Below, one piece after another: positions 1 to 7,497 of a stretch of DNA of 64,000 nt. A program made the position numbers and the translations under genes. The notes beneath the pieces were generated by a model, which did no database searches, was not told where the DNA came from, and saw only the letters and a program-made list of their open reading frames with translations. Where the stretch lies: positions 377,001 to 441,000 of the forward strand of contig JADJYM010000012.1 of NCBI GenBank assembly GCA_016719755.1. The letters are read 5' to 3'. Each line of letters starts with the position of its first letter. The first letter of the stretch is position 1. This DNA comes from Novosphingobium sp. Its GTDB lineage: Bacteria > Pseudomonadota > Alphaproteobacteria > Sphingomonadales > Sphingomonadaceae.

Positions 1-1035
1 CTGCCCCCGGCGGTCGAGGAAAGCCTTGCGGGCGAGCGCGCGGAGGCGGCGCTCGAAGCGGAGGAGGCCGCGCTCGACGACCTGGCAGCCAGCGGCAACA
101 GCGAGGGGATCGAGGCGATCATCGCCGGTGCCTCGCCCGACGATGCGGCGCGGATGCGCGATTACCTCGGCCTGCCCAAGCCCTCCGGACGGCCACGCAA
201 GACCAGCGACGAACTGGCCGACGACTGGCGCAAGGGCGGCTACCCCTACAAGTTCAAGATGCTGCGCAAGGACTATGAACGCGAAAAGTTCATCCTCCAG
301 ACCGAACTGCTGAAACTGCAGCAGTGGGCCAAGGAAACCGATCAGCGGCTCATCATCCTGTTCGAGGGCCGCGATGCCGCCGGCAAGGGCGGGGCGATCA
401 AGCGCTTCATGGAACACCTCAACCCGCGCGGCGCGCGCGTCGTCGCGCTCGAAAAGCCGAGCGAGGTGGAGCGCGGCCAGTGGTACTTCCAGCGCTATGT
501 CGAGCACCTGCCGACCAAGGGCGAAATCGTGCTGTTCGACCGTTCATGGTACAACCGCGCCGGGGTGGAGCGCGTCATGGGCTTCTGCAGCGAAGAGGAA
601 TACAAGGAATTCCTGCGCCAGGCGCCCGAGTTTGAACGCAACCTGGTGCGCAGCGGCATCCACCTGATCAAGTTCTGGTTCTCGGTCAGCCGCGAAGAGC
701 AGCGCCGCCGCTTCAAGGAGCGCAAGGTCCACCCGCTCAAGCAGTGGAAGCTCTCTCCCGTCGATCTCGCCAGCCTCGACAAGTGGGACGACTATACCCG
801 CGCCAAGGAAGCGATGTTTTTCGCCACCGACACCGCCGACAGCCCGTGGACCGTGATCAAGAGCGACGACAAGAAGCGCGCCCGGCTCAACGCCATGCGC
901 TATGTCCTCCATTCGCTGCCCTACAAGGACAAGGACGTGAAGCGGATCGGCATGGTCGACGACCTGATCGTGGGCCGCGCCAACATCATCCACGAACGCG
1001 GCGAGCACGGCTGGCGCAGCGGCAAGGACGATTGA
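1..1035 (+). CDS. ppk2: Polyphosphate kinase 2 (PPK2), 5' end cut by window edge
   Basis: PPK2 enzymes transfer phosphate between polyphosphate and nucleoside mono- or diphosphates in the cytoplasm. The protein has a Walker A loop (FEGRDAAGKGG, lysine at about residue 129 counted from the window start), a Walker-B-like stretch followed by the family signature FDRSWYNRAGVERVMGF, and the conserved C-terminal YxDKDVK-type region. The frame is open back to base 1, so translation probably begins upstream; ATG at 154 (MRDYLGLPKPSG) is a possible internal start that would give 293 aa. The upstream in-frame stretch is acidic and alanine/glutamate-rich, as is common before the catalytic core. The stop at 1033-1035 is followed by a large palindrome. 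Family assignment is firm; nucleotide preference (PPK2 class I, II or III) cannot be read from sequence alone. Confidence 0.93.
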   Translation: MPPAVEESLAGERAEAALEAEEAALDDLAASGNSEGIEAIIAGASPDDAARMRDYLGLPKPSGRPRKTSDELADDWRKGGYPYKFKMLRKDYEREKFILQTELLKLQQWAKETDQRLIILFEGRDAAGKGGAIKRFMEHLNPRGARVVALEKPSEVERGQWYFQRYVEHLPTKGEIVLFDRSWYNRAGVERVMGFCSEEEYKEFLRQAPEFERNLVRSGIHLIKFWFSVSREEQRRRFKERKVHPLKQWKLSPVDLASLDKWDDYTRAKEAMFFATDTADSPWTVIKSDDKKRARLNAMRYVLHSLPYKDKDVKRIGMVDDLIVGRANIIHERGEHGWRSGKDD

Positions 1036-1049
1036 GGGGAGTCCCTGTT

Positions 1050-1269
1050 GGGTGCGCCTTTCGCCTCCGCGAAAGGCTTGGCCTGGCCGGCCCGCTCCCC
1101 CGGCCCGACCACCCACAGGGTACCATAAATGGGTGGTCGGGCCGGGGGAGCGGGCCGGCCAGGCCAGGACAGGGCGGATGCCCTGTCCGCACCGCCGTGA
1201 GGCGGAAAGGACTCCCCGGCGGAGCGGGCTGGTGTTGCAAGCCCTTCGCGGATGCGAAGGGCGCACCCT
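1050..1269. repeat. Nested inverted-repeat element between convergent genes
   Basis: The spacer between ppk2 and the GlsB-type gene is built almost entirely of dyads. The core is a perfect 37-bp inverted repeat (1079-1115 and 1130-1166) around a 14-nt loop. An outer pair, 1050-1064 and 1255-1269, matches with one mismatch. Smaller hairpins sit at about 1057-1076, 1168-1187 and 1240-1262. The arms are very GC-rich. The arrangement resembles a REP/BIME- or MITE-like unit and could also end transcription from both sides. No coding potential is supported here. Confidence 0.85.
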
Positions 1270-1270
1270 A

Positions 1271-1522
1271 CTATAGATGCCAGCCGAGCTGGCGCCCGAT
1301 GAAGATCAGCACGATCGCGCCCAGCACGGATGCGAGGCAGCCCGCGCGGTTGACGCCTTCGCCGCCCATGCCGCGATTGGCGACCAGCCCGGCCAGCAGC
1401 GACCCACCGACGCCCAGCAGGATGGTCATCCCCCAACCCATGTCGACCGCACCGGGGTAAAAGAACCGCGCCAGCGCGCCGATGACGAGCCCGGAAAAGA
1501 TGGCGCCGATCAGGTTGAGCAT
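1271..1522 (-). CDS. GlsB/YeaQ/YmgE-family stress-response membrane protein
   Basis: An 83-aa, very hydrophobic protein with three predicted membrane segments (about residues 4-22, 30-48 and 62-80) and the family's glycine-rich pattern (GAIFSGLVIGALARFFYPG near the N-terminus, GVGGSLLAGLVAN in the middle). These small inner-membrane proteins are induced by general or acid stress in several bacteria; their molecular function is not settled. Length and motif order match the family. It starts with ATG at 1522 and its 3' end lies against the nested inverted repeat, so it is convergent with ppk2. Upstream lies a gene-free stretch that should hold its promoter. Confidence 0.85.
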   Translation of the reverse strand: MLNLIGAIFSGLVIGALARFFYPGAVDMGWGMTILLGVGGSLLAGLVANRGMGGEGVNRAGCLASVLGAIVLIFIGRQLGWHL

Positions 1523-1946
1523 GGGGACAGTCCTTTCATCCGAATGGGCCGAGCATAGGCCCCGGAGGATCGCCTTTCAATCATGACGCGGCGCGTCAGC
1601 CTGGTCTGGCGAAAGTCCGATCAGGCAAATTTCACGCGCGCTGCCGCAACAAGATTGCCGGGTTCGATTCTATCCGTGTCAACGCCCCCGGCCACCTGTC
1701 CACGGGCAAAAATTTTTGCACGGATTCATTTTGACTCTTGCGGTGGCGCACAACGCTGGAAATCCCGCGCGTCGCTGCACCGCAACCGCGCCACCGGGAC
1801 CGCCACCTGCAGTCGTCAGTGGTTTCGCGCCTATTTACCCTCTTGCGCGCGATTCAGGAAAAGGCATTATGCCCACATATGGTGCATGATAACGGGCGCG
1901 CACACCATATGTTGTTTTAACCACCATTGTTGATGAGGGGTATCCT
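1523..1946. other. Gene-free stretch with a 10-bp inverted repeat
   Basis: I see no supported gene here; the ORFs across it lack ribosome-binding sites and family features. Base composition drops toward AT from about 1690. An inverted repeat, ACATATGGTG at 1875-1884 and CACCATATGT at 1903-1912, contains two CATATG cores 30 bp apart, so it could be an operator or a leader hairpin for the small genes that follow. The stretch must also carry the promoter of the leftward GlsB-type gene. Confidence 0.5.
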
Positions 1947-2021
1947 ATGACTACCAATTGGCCATTTTCACTTTTTGAAGGAACGTTCGATGAATGCAAG
2001 GAAGGCACCTGTAGAGGTTAA
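1947..2021 (+). CDS. Possible 24-residue leader ORF
   Basis: An ATG at 1947 is preceded by GAGGGG at 1935-1940 with a 6-nt spacer, a better ribosome-binding site than that of the next ORF. It reads 24 codons to TAA at 2019-2021, beginning MTTNWPFSLFEG and containing two cysteines. It overlaps the 59-aa ORF that starts at 1990 in another frame. It could be a leader peptide, a small protein, or the front half of a frameshifted gene. Nothing beyond the start context supports it. Confidence 0.3.
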   Translation: MTTNWPFSLFEGTFDECKEGTCRG

Positions 2022-2169
2022 GGGGTTCCGCTCTGTCCGGGTTTGGATGAATGATGCACAACGGGGATTCCAGAATTATCGTTGGGTTTCAGTAGCTAAC
2101 AATGATCACGCTGACGAAGACTCCATCGAGTGGGATGAGGATTCTTCGCCGGATGATTGTCCGTTCTAG
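1990..2169 (+). CDS. Small acidic hypothetical protein
   Basis: A 59-aa ORF starting at ATG 1990, with GAAGGA at 1977-1982 as ribosome-binding site. A TTG five codons upstream is open but less likely. The N-terminal half is basic and aromatic (VRVWMNDAQRGFQNYRW); the C-terminal third is strongly acidic (DEDSIEWDEDSSPDD). No family recognised. Base composition is clearly less GC-biased than neighbouring genes, which suggests acquired or fast-evolving DNA. It lies upstream of the nrdA control region on the same strand, but its transcript would cross the NrdR-like boxes, so co-regulation is unclear. Confidence 0.5.
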   Translation: MNARKAPVEVKGFRSVRVWMNDAQRGFQNYRWVSVANNDHADEDSIEWDEDSSPDDCPF

Positions 2170-2198
2170 TGGGCGGACTCTCCAGCAACCAATTTTCG

Positions 2199-2265
2199 GA
2201 ACCCCCGTTGACAAGCCATTAGGGACGATTCAAAACCCACTACAGATGGTAATCAACGGGGGTTC
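2199..2265. repeat. Perfect 13-bp inverted repeat around the nrdA promoter
   Basis: GAACCCCCGTTGA at 2199-2211 is exactly inverted at 2253-2265, with 41 nt between. The left arm overlaps the candidate -35 hexamer TTGACA (2208-2213), and the interval contains the first NrdR-like box. It may be a regulatory dyad, an end-pair of a tiny mobile remnant, or a long stem in RNA reading through from upstream. Confidence 0.6.
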
Positions 2266-2284
2266 GGACCACTACACATAGTGG
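2208..2284 (+). promoter_or_regulatory. nrdA promoter region with two tandem NrdR-like boxes
   Basis: Two related 16-mers, CCACTACAGATGGTAA at 2237-2252 and CCACTACACATAGTGG at 2269-2284, lie 32 bp apart, about three helical turns. Known NrdR boxes are 16-bp partial palindromes (acaCwAtATaTwGtgt) that typically occur in pairs 31-32 bp apart upstream of ribonucleotide reductase genes. The second copy is the better dyad. A candidate -35 TTGACA sits at 2208-2213 with an AT-rich stretch (about 2228-2236) where the -10 should be. NrdR would repress nrdA when dATP is high; the nrdR gene itself is not in the window. Confidence 0.75.
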
Positions 2285-2421
2285 GGTCCGCGGTTTGCAT
2301 GATTTCGTCGCATTCAAGGTTTGGGGGCTTTAGTCTCTTCAGATCATGACGGGTCGTGCCAACTTCACTCCCTGGAACATGGGGGCTGCAAGTGGATTTC
2401 AGGAACGGAGACGAACCGGCG

Positions 2422-4404
2422 ATGGCCGAAGTCGAGGCAGCGGTTGCGGAAGCAGTGGAGACGGGGAATGCCCCGGCAGTGACGATGAACGCAAAGAACG
2501 ACGCGGGCAGCGCGGAACTGGTCGAGCAGCTGGGCGCCGCCGCGCTCCAGGGCGCGCTCGCGGGCGCGGCGCAGGCCGCTGCCACCAAGGACGATTCCAA
2601 GGCGATCCACGACCGCCGCTTCGCGATCGAGGTCGATCATGCGCGCGATGCGCTGCTGACCGATTTCGGCAAGGAAACGCTCGACGACCGCTACCTGCTC
2701 CCCGGAGAGCGCTATCAGGACCTGTTCGCGCGCGTCGCCGCCGCCTATGCCGACGATCAGGACCACGCGCAGCGGCTGTACGACTACATCTCGAAACTGT
2801 GGTTCATGCCCGCCACCCCGGTGCTGTCGAACGGCGGCACCAATCGCGGCCTGCCGATTTCGTGCTATCTCAATTCCGTGTCGGACAGCCTTGAAGGCAT
2901 CGTCGGCACCTGGAACGAGAACGTCTGGCTGGCCAGCCGGGGCGGCGGGATCGGCACCTACTGGGGCAACGTGCGCGGGATCGGCGAGCCGGTCGGCCTC
3001 AACGGCAAGACCAGCGGGATCATTCCCTTCGTGCGGGTGATGGACAGTCTGACCCTGGCGATTTCGCAGGGTTCGCTGCGGCGCGGTTCGGCGGCCTGCT
3101 ACCTCGACGTCTCGCACCCCGAGATCGAGGAGTTCCTCGAAATCCGCAAGCCTTCGGGCGATTTCAACCGCAAGGCGCTCAACCTCCACCACGGCGTGCT
3201 GCTGACCGACGAGTTCATGGAATGCGTCCGCGAGGGCCGCGAATTCCACCTGCGCAGCCCCAAGGACGGTTCGGTGCGCGGCACGGTCGATGCCCGCGCC
3301 CTGTTCCAGAAGCTGGTCGAGACCAGGCTGGCCACGGGCGAGCCCTATATCGTGTTTGCCGACACGGTGAACCGGATGATGCCCAAGCATCACCGCGACC
3401 TGGGGCTGAAGGTTTCCACCTCCAACCTCTGCTCGGAAATCACCCTGCCGACCGGCAAGGACCACCTGGGCAACGATCGCACGGCGGTGTGCTGCCTCTC
3501 CAGCCTCAACCTGGAAACCTGGGACGAATGGCACGACGATGACCGCTTCGTCGAAGACGTGCTGCGCTTCCTCGACAACGTGCTGCAGGACTATATCGAC
3601 CGCGCGCCCGAGGAAATGGCCCGCGCCCGCTATTCGGCGATGCGCGAACGCAGCGTCGGCATGGGCGTGATGGGCTTCCACTCGTTCCTCCAGATGAAGG
3701 GGATCGGGTTCGAAAGCGCCATGGCCAAGGCCTGGAACCTCAAGATGTTCAAGCACATCGCCGCCAAGGCGGACGAGGCCAGCCTGCTGCTCGCCCAGGA
3801 ACGCGGGGCCTGCCCGGATGCCGCCGACATGGGCGTGATGCAGCGCTTTTCCTGCAAGATGGCGATCGCGCCGACCGCGTCGATCAGCATCATCTGCGGC
3901 GGCACTTCGGCCTGTATCGAGCCGATCCCGGCCAACATCTATACCCACAAGACCCTGTCGGGCAGCTTCGTGGTCAAGAACCCGTATCTGGAAAAGCTGC
4001 TCCAGACGAAGAGCAAGGATTCGACCAACGTCTGGAACTCGATCCTCGAACGCGGCGGTTCGGTCCAGCACCTCGACTTCCTGAGCCAGGAGGAAAAGGA
4101 CGTCTACAAGACCAGCTTCGAGATCGACCAGCGCTGGCTGCTCGAATTCGCGGCCGATCGCACCCCCTACATCGACCAGGCGCAGAGCCTCAACCTCTAC
4201 ATCCCGGCTGACGTCGACAAGTGGGATCTGGCCATGCTGCACTTCCAGGCTTGGGAGAAGGGGATCAAGAGCCTTTACTACCTGCGCTCGAAGTCGGTCC
4301 AGCGCGCGGGCTTCGCCGGCGGCGTGGAAGCGGACAACACCGCCGAACCGGCAACCTACGAGCTGCCGACCACCGATTACGATGAGTGCCTGAGCTGCCA
4401 GTAG
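2422..4404 (+). CDS. nrdA: Class I ribonucleoside-diphosphate reductase, alpha (catalytic) subunit
   Basis: The large subunit reduces NDPs to dNDPs using a radical generated by the beta subunit (encoded at 5222-6286). All expected residues are present: an active-site cysteine at about residue 148 (LPISCYL), the N335-C337-E339 motif (SNLCSEI), a second active-site cysteine at about 357-358 (AVCCLSS), the tyrosine pair of the radical pathway in LYYLRSKS, and the C-terminal redox pair C656/C659 (DECLSCQ). At 660 aa it is shorter than the E. coli enzyme, and no clear N-terminal ATP-cone is visible, so dATP inhibition at that site may be absent. ATG 2422 is chosen because GGAG lies 11 nt upstream; a GTG at 2356 is also in frame. 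The NrdR-like boxes lie directly upstream. Confidence 0.95.
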   Translation: MAEVEAAVAEAVETGNAPAVTMNAKNDAGSAELVEQLGAAALQGALAGAAQAAATKDDSKAIHDRRFAIEVDHARDALLTDFGKETLDDRYLLPGERYQDLFARVAAAYADDQDHAQRLYDYISKLWFMPATPVLSNGGTNRGLPISCYLNSVSDSLEGIVGTWNENVWLASRGGGIGTYWGNVRGIGEPVGLNGKTSGIIPFVRVMDSLTLAISQGSLRRGSAACYLDVSHPEIEEFLEIRKPSGDFNRKALNLHHGVLLTDEFMECVREGREFHLRSPKDGSVRGTVDARALFQKLVETRLATGEPYIVFADTVNRMMPKHHRDLGLKVSTSNLCSEITLPTGKDHLGNDRTAVCCLSSLNLETWDEWHDDDRFVEDVLRFLDNVLQDYIDRAPEEMARARYSAMRERSVGMGVMGFHSFLQMKGIGFESAMAKAWNLKMFKHIAAKADEASLLLAQERGACPDAADMGVMQRFSCKMAIAPTASISIICGGTSACIEPIPANIYTHKTLSGSFVVKNPYLEKLLQTKSKDSTNVWNSILERGGSVQHLDFLSQEEKDVYKTSFEIDQRWLLEFAADRTPYIDQAQSLNLYIPADVDKWDLAMLHFQAWEKGIKSLYYLRSKSVQRAGFAGGVEADNTAEPATYELPTTDYDECLSCQ

Positions 4405-4429
4405 GCGCTCATGGTGCGGGAGCGATCCG

Positions 4430-4624
4430 ATGAACCACGGCCGCGTCACCATGATGGGCGTTGGCGCTACGCTGATCGGCGCGGGGGGTGTTGTCTACAC
4501 CCGCCGCGCCCCCAGCGAGAGCGCGGTCTATCTGCGGCGGATCGCCGGGACCATGCTGACCGTGTTCGGCGTGGTGCTGATGCTGTTTGCCGTGGGGCTG
4601 ACCCTGGCAGGCGTGGACGGTTAG
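4430..4624 (+). CDS. Small two-helix membrane protein
   Basis: A 64-aa protein with two hydrophobic segments (about residues 8-23 and 39-60) separated by a basic/polar loop. It begins 25 bp after nrdA, so it is probably on the same transcript. The start ATG at 4430 follows a GGGAGC stretch. No family recognised. A hypothetical inner-membrane protein is the most that can be said. Confidence 0.55.
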   Translation: MNHGRVTMMGVGATLIGAGGVVYTRRAPSESAVYLRRIAGTMLTVFGVVLMLFAVGLTLAGVDG

Positions 4625-4742
4625 CGATGGCGCACGGAAAAATCATGACGGCCGTTACAATTGGCGACGAACTGCGGCTTGCGGCGCGCGCGCGGACAGG
4701 CTTCGGGAGAGGTCCTATCAACCTTTCAAGGAGTGTATTCTG

Positions 4743-5126
4743 ATGCGTAAGTGGCACCGCTGGCTGTCGGTATTTTTCGGGGTTTTCCTGCTGTGGATCG
4801 CGGTGACCGGCACGCTGAGCCAGGTGGTGCCGCTGTATATCGACGCGACCAGCTCCGCCCCGGCCGCCGGGGCGCCCCAGCCCGAGGTTGCCTGCCCCGA
4901 AGGCTATACCTGCCGGCCCAAGCCCAAGGATGGCGATCCGCGTGCCCTGATCGGCCTGCTGCATCACCTCCATTCGGGCGAAAGCTTCGGCCCGCTGGGC
5001 GTTGCGATTGCCACCCTGTCGGGCTTTGCGATGATCTTCTTCAGCTTTTCGGGGCTGTGGCTGTACATTTCGATGTGGCGTAACCGCAAGGACCGCGGCG
5101 TGAAGCCCGGCTGGTTCTGGAAGTGA
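4743..5126 (+). CDS. Small PepSY-associated-type membrane protein
   Basis: A 127-aa protein with an N-terminal membrane segment (about residues 7-30) preceded by RKWHRW, a short periplasmic part with two cysteines (about residues 51 and 57), and a second membrane segment (about 84-110) ending in a basic tail. The opening HRWLSVFFGVFLLWIAVTGTL matches the first helix of PepSY-TM proteins, which take part in iron-chelate reduction or redox functions at the inner membrane. It is much shorter than classic PepSY-TM proteins and lacks a clear PepSY domain. The start follows AAGGAG at 4729-4734. Its place between nrdA and nrdB, whose product needs iron, is suggestive but unproven. Confidence 0.7.
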   Translation: MRKWHRWLSVFFGVFLLWIAVTGTLSQVVPLYIDATSSAPAAGAPQPEVACPEGYTCRPKPKDGDPRALIGLLHHLHSGESFGPLGVAIATLSGFAMIFFSFSGLWLYISMWRNRKDRGVKPGWFWK

Positions 5127-5156
5127 CCGCCCCCGCATCTTTCCACCGTTGCAACA

Positions 5157-5181
5157 CCCCGCGCGCTTCTGGCGCGCGGGG
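5157..5181. terminator. Strong hairpin before nrdB
   Basis: CCCCGCGCGC (5157-5166) and GCGCGCGGGG (5172-5181) form a perfect 10-bp stem with a TTCTG loop, about 40 bp before the nrdB start. A short T-rich run follows only 13 nt later, so it is an imperfect intrinsic terminator; it could attenuate read-through or separate nrdB transcription from the upstream genes. Confidence 0.55.
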
Positions 5182-5221
5182 CTGCGCCCTATAGTTTTCG
5201 TTTCCAGTCCGGAGTCGTCCC

Positions 5222-6286
5222 ATGCCCCTTCTCGAAGCCCGCAAGACCTACAAGCCCTTCGAATATCCGTGGGCCTACGACTACTGGAAGCGCCAGCAGC
5301 AGGTGCACTGGATGCCCGAGGAAGTGCCGCTGGGTGAGGACTGCCGCGACTGGGCGCAGAAGATCAGCGAGCACGAGCGCAACCTGCTGACCCAGATCTT
5401 CCGCTTCTTCACCCAGGCCGATGTCGAGGTGCAGGACTGCTATCACGAAAAGTACGGGCGGGTGTTCAAGCCGACCGAGGTCAAGATGATGCTGGCCGCC
5501 TTCTCCAACATGGAGACGATCCACATCGCCGCCTATTCGCACCTGCTCGACACGATCGGGATGCCGGAAAGCGAATACGGCATGTTCCTCGAGTATGAGG
5601 AAATGCGCGCCAAGCACGATTACCTCCAGCAGTTCGGGGTGGATTCGGACGAGGATATCGCCCGCACCCTCGCCATGTTCGGCGGCTTCACCGAAGGGCT
5701 GCAGTTGTTCGCCAGCTTCGCCATGCTGATGAACTTCCCGCGCTTCAACAAGATGAAGGGCATGGGCCAGATCGTTTCGTGGTCGGTGCGCGATGAAAGC
5801 CTGCACTGCGAAGGCATCACCCGCCTGTTCCACGCCTTCGTGGCCGAACGCGGCTGCCTGACCAAGGCGGTCAAGGAAGACATCATCGACTGCTGCCAGA
5901 AGACCGTGCGGCTGGAAGACGCCTTCATCGACCTCGCCTTCGAAATGGGCCCGGTGCCGGGGATGAGCCCCAAGGAGATCAAGCGCTACATCCGCTACAT
6001 CGCCGACTGGCGCCTGGGCCAGCTGGGCCTGCCCGCGATCTACATGATCGAGGACCACCCCCTGCCCTGGCTCGCCCCGCTGCTCAACGGGGTGGAACAC
6101 GCCAACTTCTTCGAAACCCGCGCCACCGAATATTCCAAGGCCGCCACGCGCGGCAACTGGAACGACGTCTGGTCCAGCTTCGACGCCCGCCGCAAGGCCA
6201 AGGGCGAAGTGAGCGCCGCGAACGAGGCGGGCGATGCGGCGGCGGAGCCGGATATGTTCGGGGGTGCCGGGGTGGCGGCGGAGTAA
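5222..6286 (+). CDS. nrdB: Class I ribonucleoside-diphosphate reductase, beta (radical) subunit
   Basis: The 354-aa beta subunit houses the dimetal-tyrosyl radical cofactor for NrdA. By alignment to E. coli NrdB the iron ligands are D67, E98, H101, E158, E192 and H195, and the radical tyrosine is Y105 (NMETIHIAAYSHL). Spacings between ligands (31 residues D67-E98, 34 residues E158-E192) equal those of the E. coli enzyme, so this is a tyrosyl-radical type and not an NrdB that lacks the tyrosine. The C-terminal tail after about 325 is alanine/glycine-rich. It lies 0.8 kb downstream of nrdA, separated by two small membrane genes and a hairpin; the last 40 bp may carry its own promoter. It is convergent with the HNH gene, whose stop is only 13 bp away. 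Confidence 0.95.
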   Translation: MPLLEARKTYKPFEYPWAYDYWKRQQQVHWMPEEVPLGEDCRDWAQKISEHERNLLTQIFRFFTQADVEVQDCYHEKYGRVFKPTEVKMMLAAFSNMETIHIAAYSHLLDTIGMPESEYGMFLEYEEMRAKHDYLQQFGVDSDEDIARTLAMFGGFTEGLQLFASFAMLMNFPRFNKMKGMGQIVSWSVRDESLHCEGITRLFHAFVAERGCLTKAVKEDIIDCCQKTVRLEDAFIDLAFEMGPVPGMSPKEIKRYIRYIADWRLGQLGLPAIYMIEDHPLPWLAPLLNGVEHANFFETRATEYSKAATRGNWNDVWSSFDARRKAKGEVSAANEAGDAAAEPDMFGGAGVAAE

Positions 6287-6299
6287 TCGTCGCCCCTGC

Positions 6300-7469
6300 C
6301 TACCCAAAAAGTCCGTGATACTCTCTGTGCCACGCCAGAAAACGCGGATTTGGTCGATGCGTTTCCTGTTCGGGCAGCCGGGCACGACCATCGGAGTGCA
6401 GGAGCCTTTTTGCACTCTCGGCATCGTTGAGCTTGCGAGAGAGCAGGATTTTTCCGTCGTCACCAAGTGAAATGAGGCCGCGATCAAACATCCAATGCAC
6501 GGTGCCAGAAAGGGCTATGCCGTTCGCCACCCTGTCTGGCCCCCCGGCCTCAACGCTCATGATATGAGCAGCCTGTGCCTCTGCCCGACCGCAGTCATCA
6601 ATGAATTGAATGCCCGTAAGCGCGCAGCGGCGGTCATAGACCTCGAGGATGCGCTTACGAAATTGGCGATCGCGTAACGTCCGGCTCACCAAGGCCGTCG
6701 CGCGGTCGACCGGAGCACCCCAGTCAGCCGCGTTTTCGCGACATTTGTTCGTGTTATCACCTGGCCGGTCATCACTCGGCAGCAGGTCTTCGGCATCGAC
6801 AAGGCCAAACCCAAGGATACGGTTGAAATCATCATCTGAAATAGGGCGAACTGGTTGAATTGATAACCTTTCGTTGAAACCGCCATTCTGGTCGAAAAGT
6901 CTGCGTTCGACGCCCTTGCCTTCAACCGAAAGCGCTACATCACGACCGAACTCAAGATAGCTCCCAGGTTCGAGTAAAGCGAGATACACGCCCTGATTCT
7001 GAGGATCGCGGACAATCTGTTCGACCCGAGCAATGGCGCAATAACCGCGCCCGGACTCTTGATACACAATCCACTGTCCGATGGCTCTCGCCGCAGCCAT
7101 CAGCCATTGCTCATCGAGGCGATAGAAGGTGTCGGGCTGATCAGCATTAGTTGAACGGGGGCCGATCACGAAAACGCACTTGCTGGGAAAAGCGGAAGGC
7201 AAAAAAAGCGGAGCCGCAGCCAATCGATATTGGCCTCTGCCCAGAAACTCGATTTTTCCAAGATCACGTAGTTGTTGGAGTTCCCGTCTCAAGGTCGCTT
7301 GTGGCGTGGCGCCACGCGATCCTGTCTCGTTTACGATCCGTTGCAGTTCCTGCGCAATCAACTCCTGTAAGCTGAACTCCGCGCTGCCCAGGCGAGTGGT
7401 CAGTCGGGCCACTGCCAACTCCACCGATCTCGACCAATCTCCTCCTGCCAACGTTTCCCTCCAATTCAC
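6300..7469 (-). CDS. HNH endonuclease with N-terminal winged-helix-like domain (orphan restriction candidate)
   Basis: A 389-aa protein. Residues about 285-345 form an HNH_2-type nuclease core: CALTG, then AAHIMSVEAGGPD, then NGIALSGTVHWMFDRGLI, the pattern seen in putative restriction endonucleases. Residues about 30-85 look like a winged helix of the kind found in DpnI-like and Dam-replacing proteins. The middle part is unassigned and may read modified DNA. There is no methyltransferase next to it, so a solitary modification-dependent (type IV-like) nuclease is the leading guess. Base composition is less GC-biased than its neighbours. GTG 7469 has a poor ribosome site; TTG at 7451, behind GGAGGG, is an alternative start. 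It is divergent from the zinc-ribbon gene with under 30 bp between them. Confidence 0.8.
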   Translation of the reverse strand: MNWRETLAGGDWSRSVELAVARLTTRLGSAEFSLQELIAQELQRIVNETGSRGATPQATLRRELQQLRDLGKIEFLGRGQYRLAAAPLFLPSAFPSKCVFVIGPRSTNADQPDTFYRLDEQWLMAAARAIGQWIVYQESGRGYCAIARVEQIVRDPQNQGVYLALLEPGSYLEFGRDVALSVEGKGVERRLFDQNGGFNERLSIQPVRPISDDDFNRILGFGLVDAEDLLPSDDRPGDNTNKCRENAADWGAPVDRATALVSRTLRDRQFRKRILEVYDRRCALTGIQFIDDCGRAEAQAAHIMSVEAGGPDRVANGIALSGTVHWMFDRGLISLGDDGKILLSRKLNDAESAKRLLHSDGRARLPEQETHRPNPRFLAWHREYHGLFG

Positions 7470-7497
7470 CTGCCGCTATGACTTAGGAATGACTGAA

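Noticed and set aside
1168-1187. Candidate CRISPR-like spacing among the hairpins near 1.1 kb
   Set aside because: The repeats are nested inverted repeats, not regularly spaced direct repeats with unique spacers.
1583-1933. 116-codon ORF before the small acidic protein
   Set aside because: No ribosome site, cysteine-rich odd composition, and no recognisable domain.
2365-4452. Long 695-codon open frame on the minus strand opposite nrdA
   Set aside because: It mirrors nrdA codon structure, lacks family motifs and a ribosome site, and is a GC-rich antisense shadow.
5189-6487. 432-codon minus-strand frame over nrdB
   Set aside because: nrdB has all metal ligands in place; the reverse frame has no recognisable domain.
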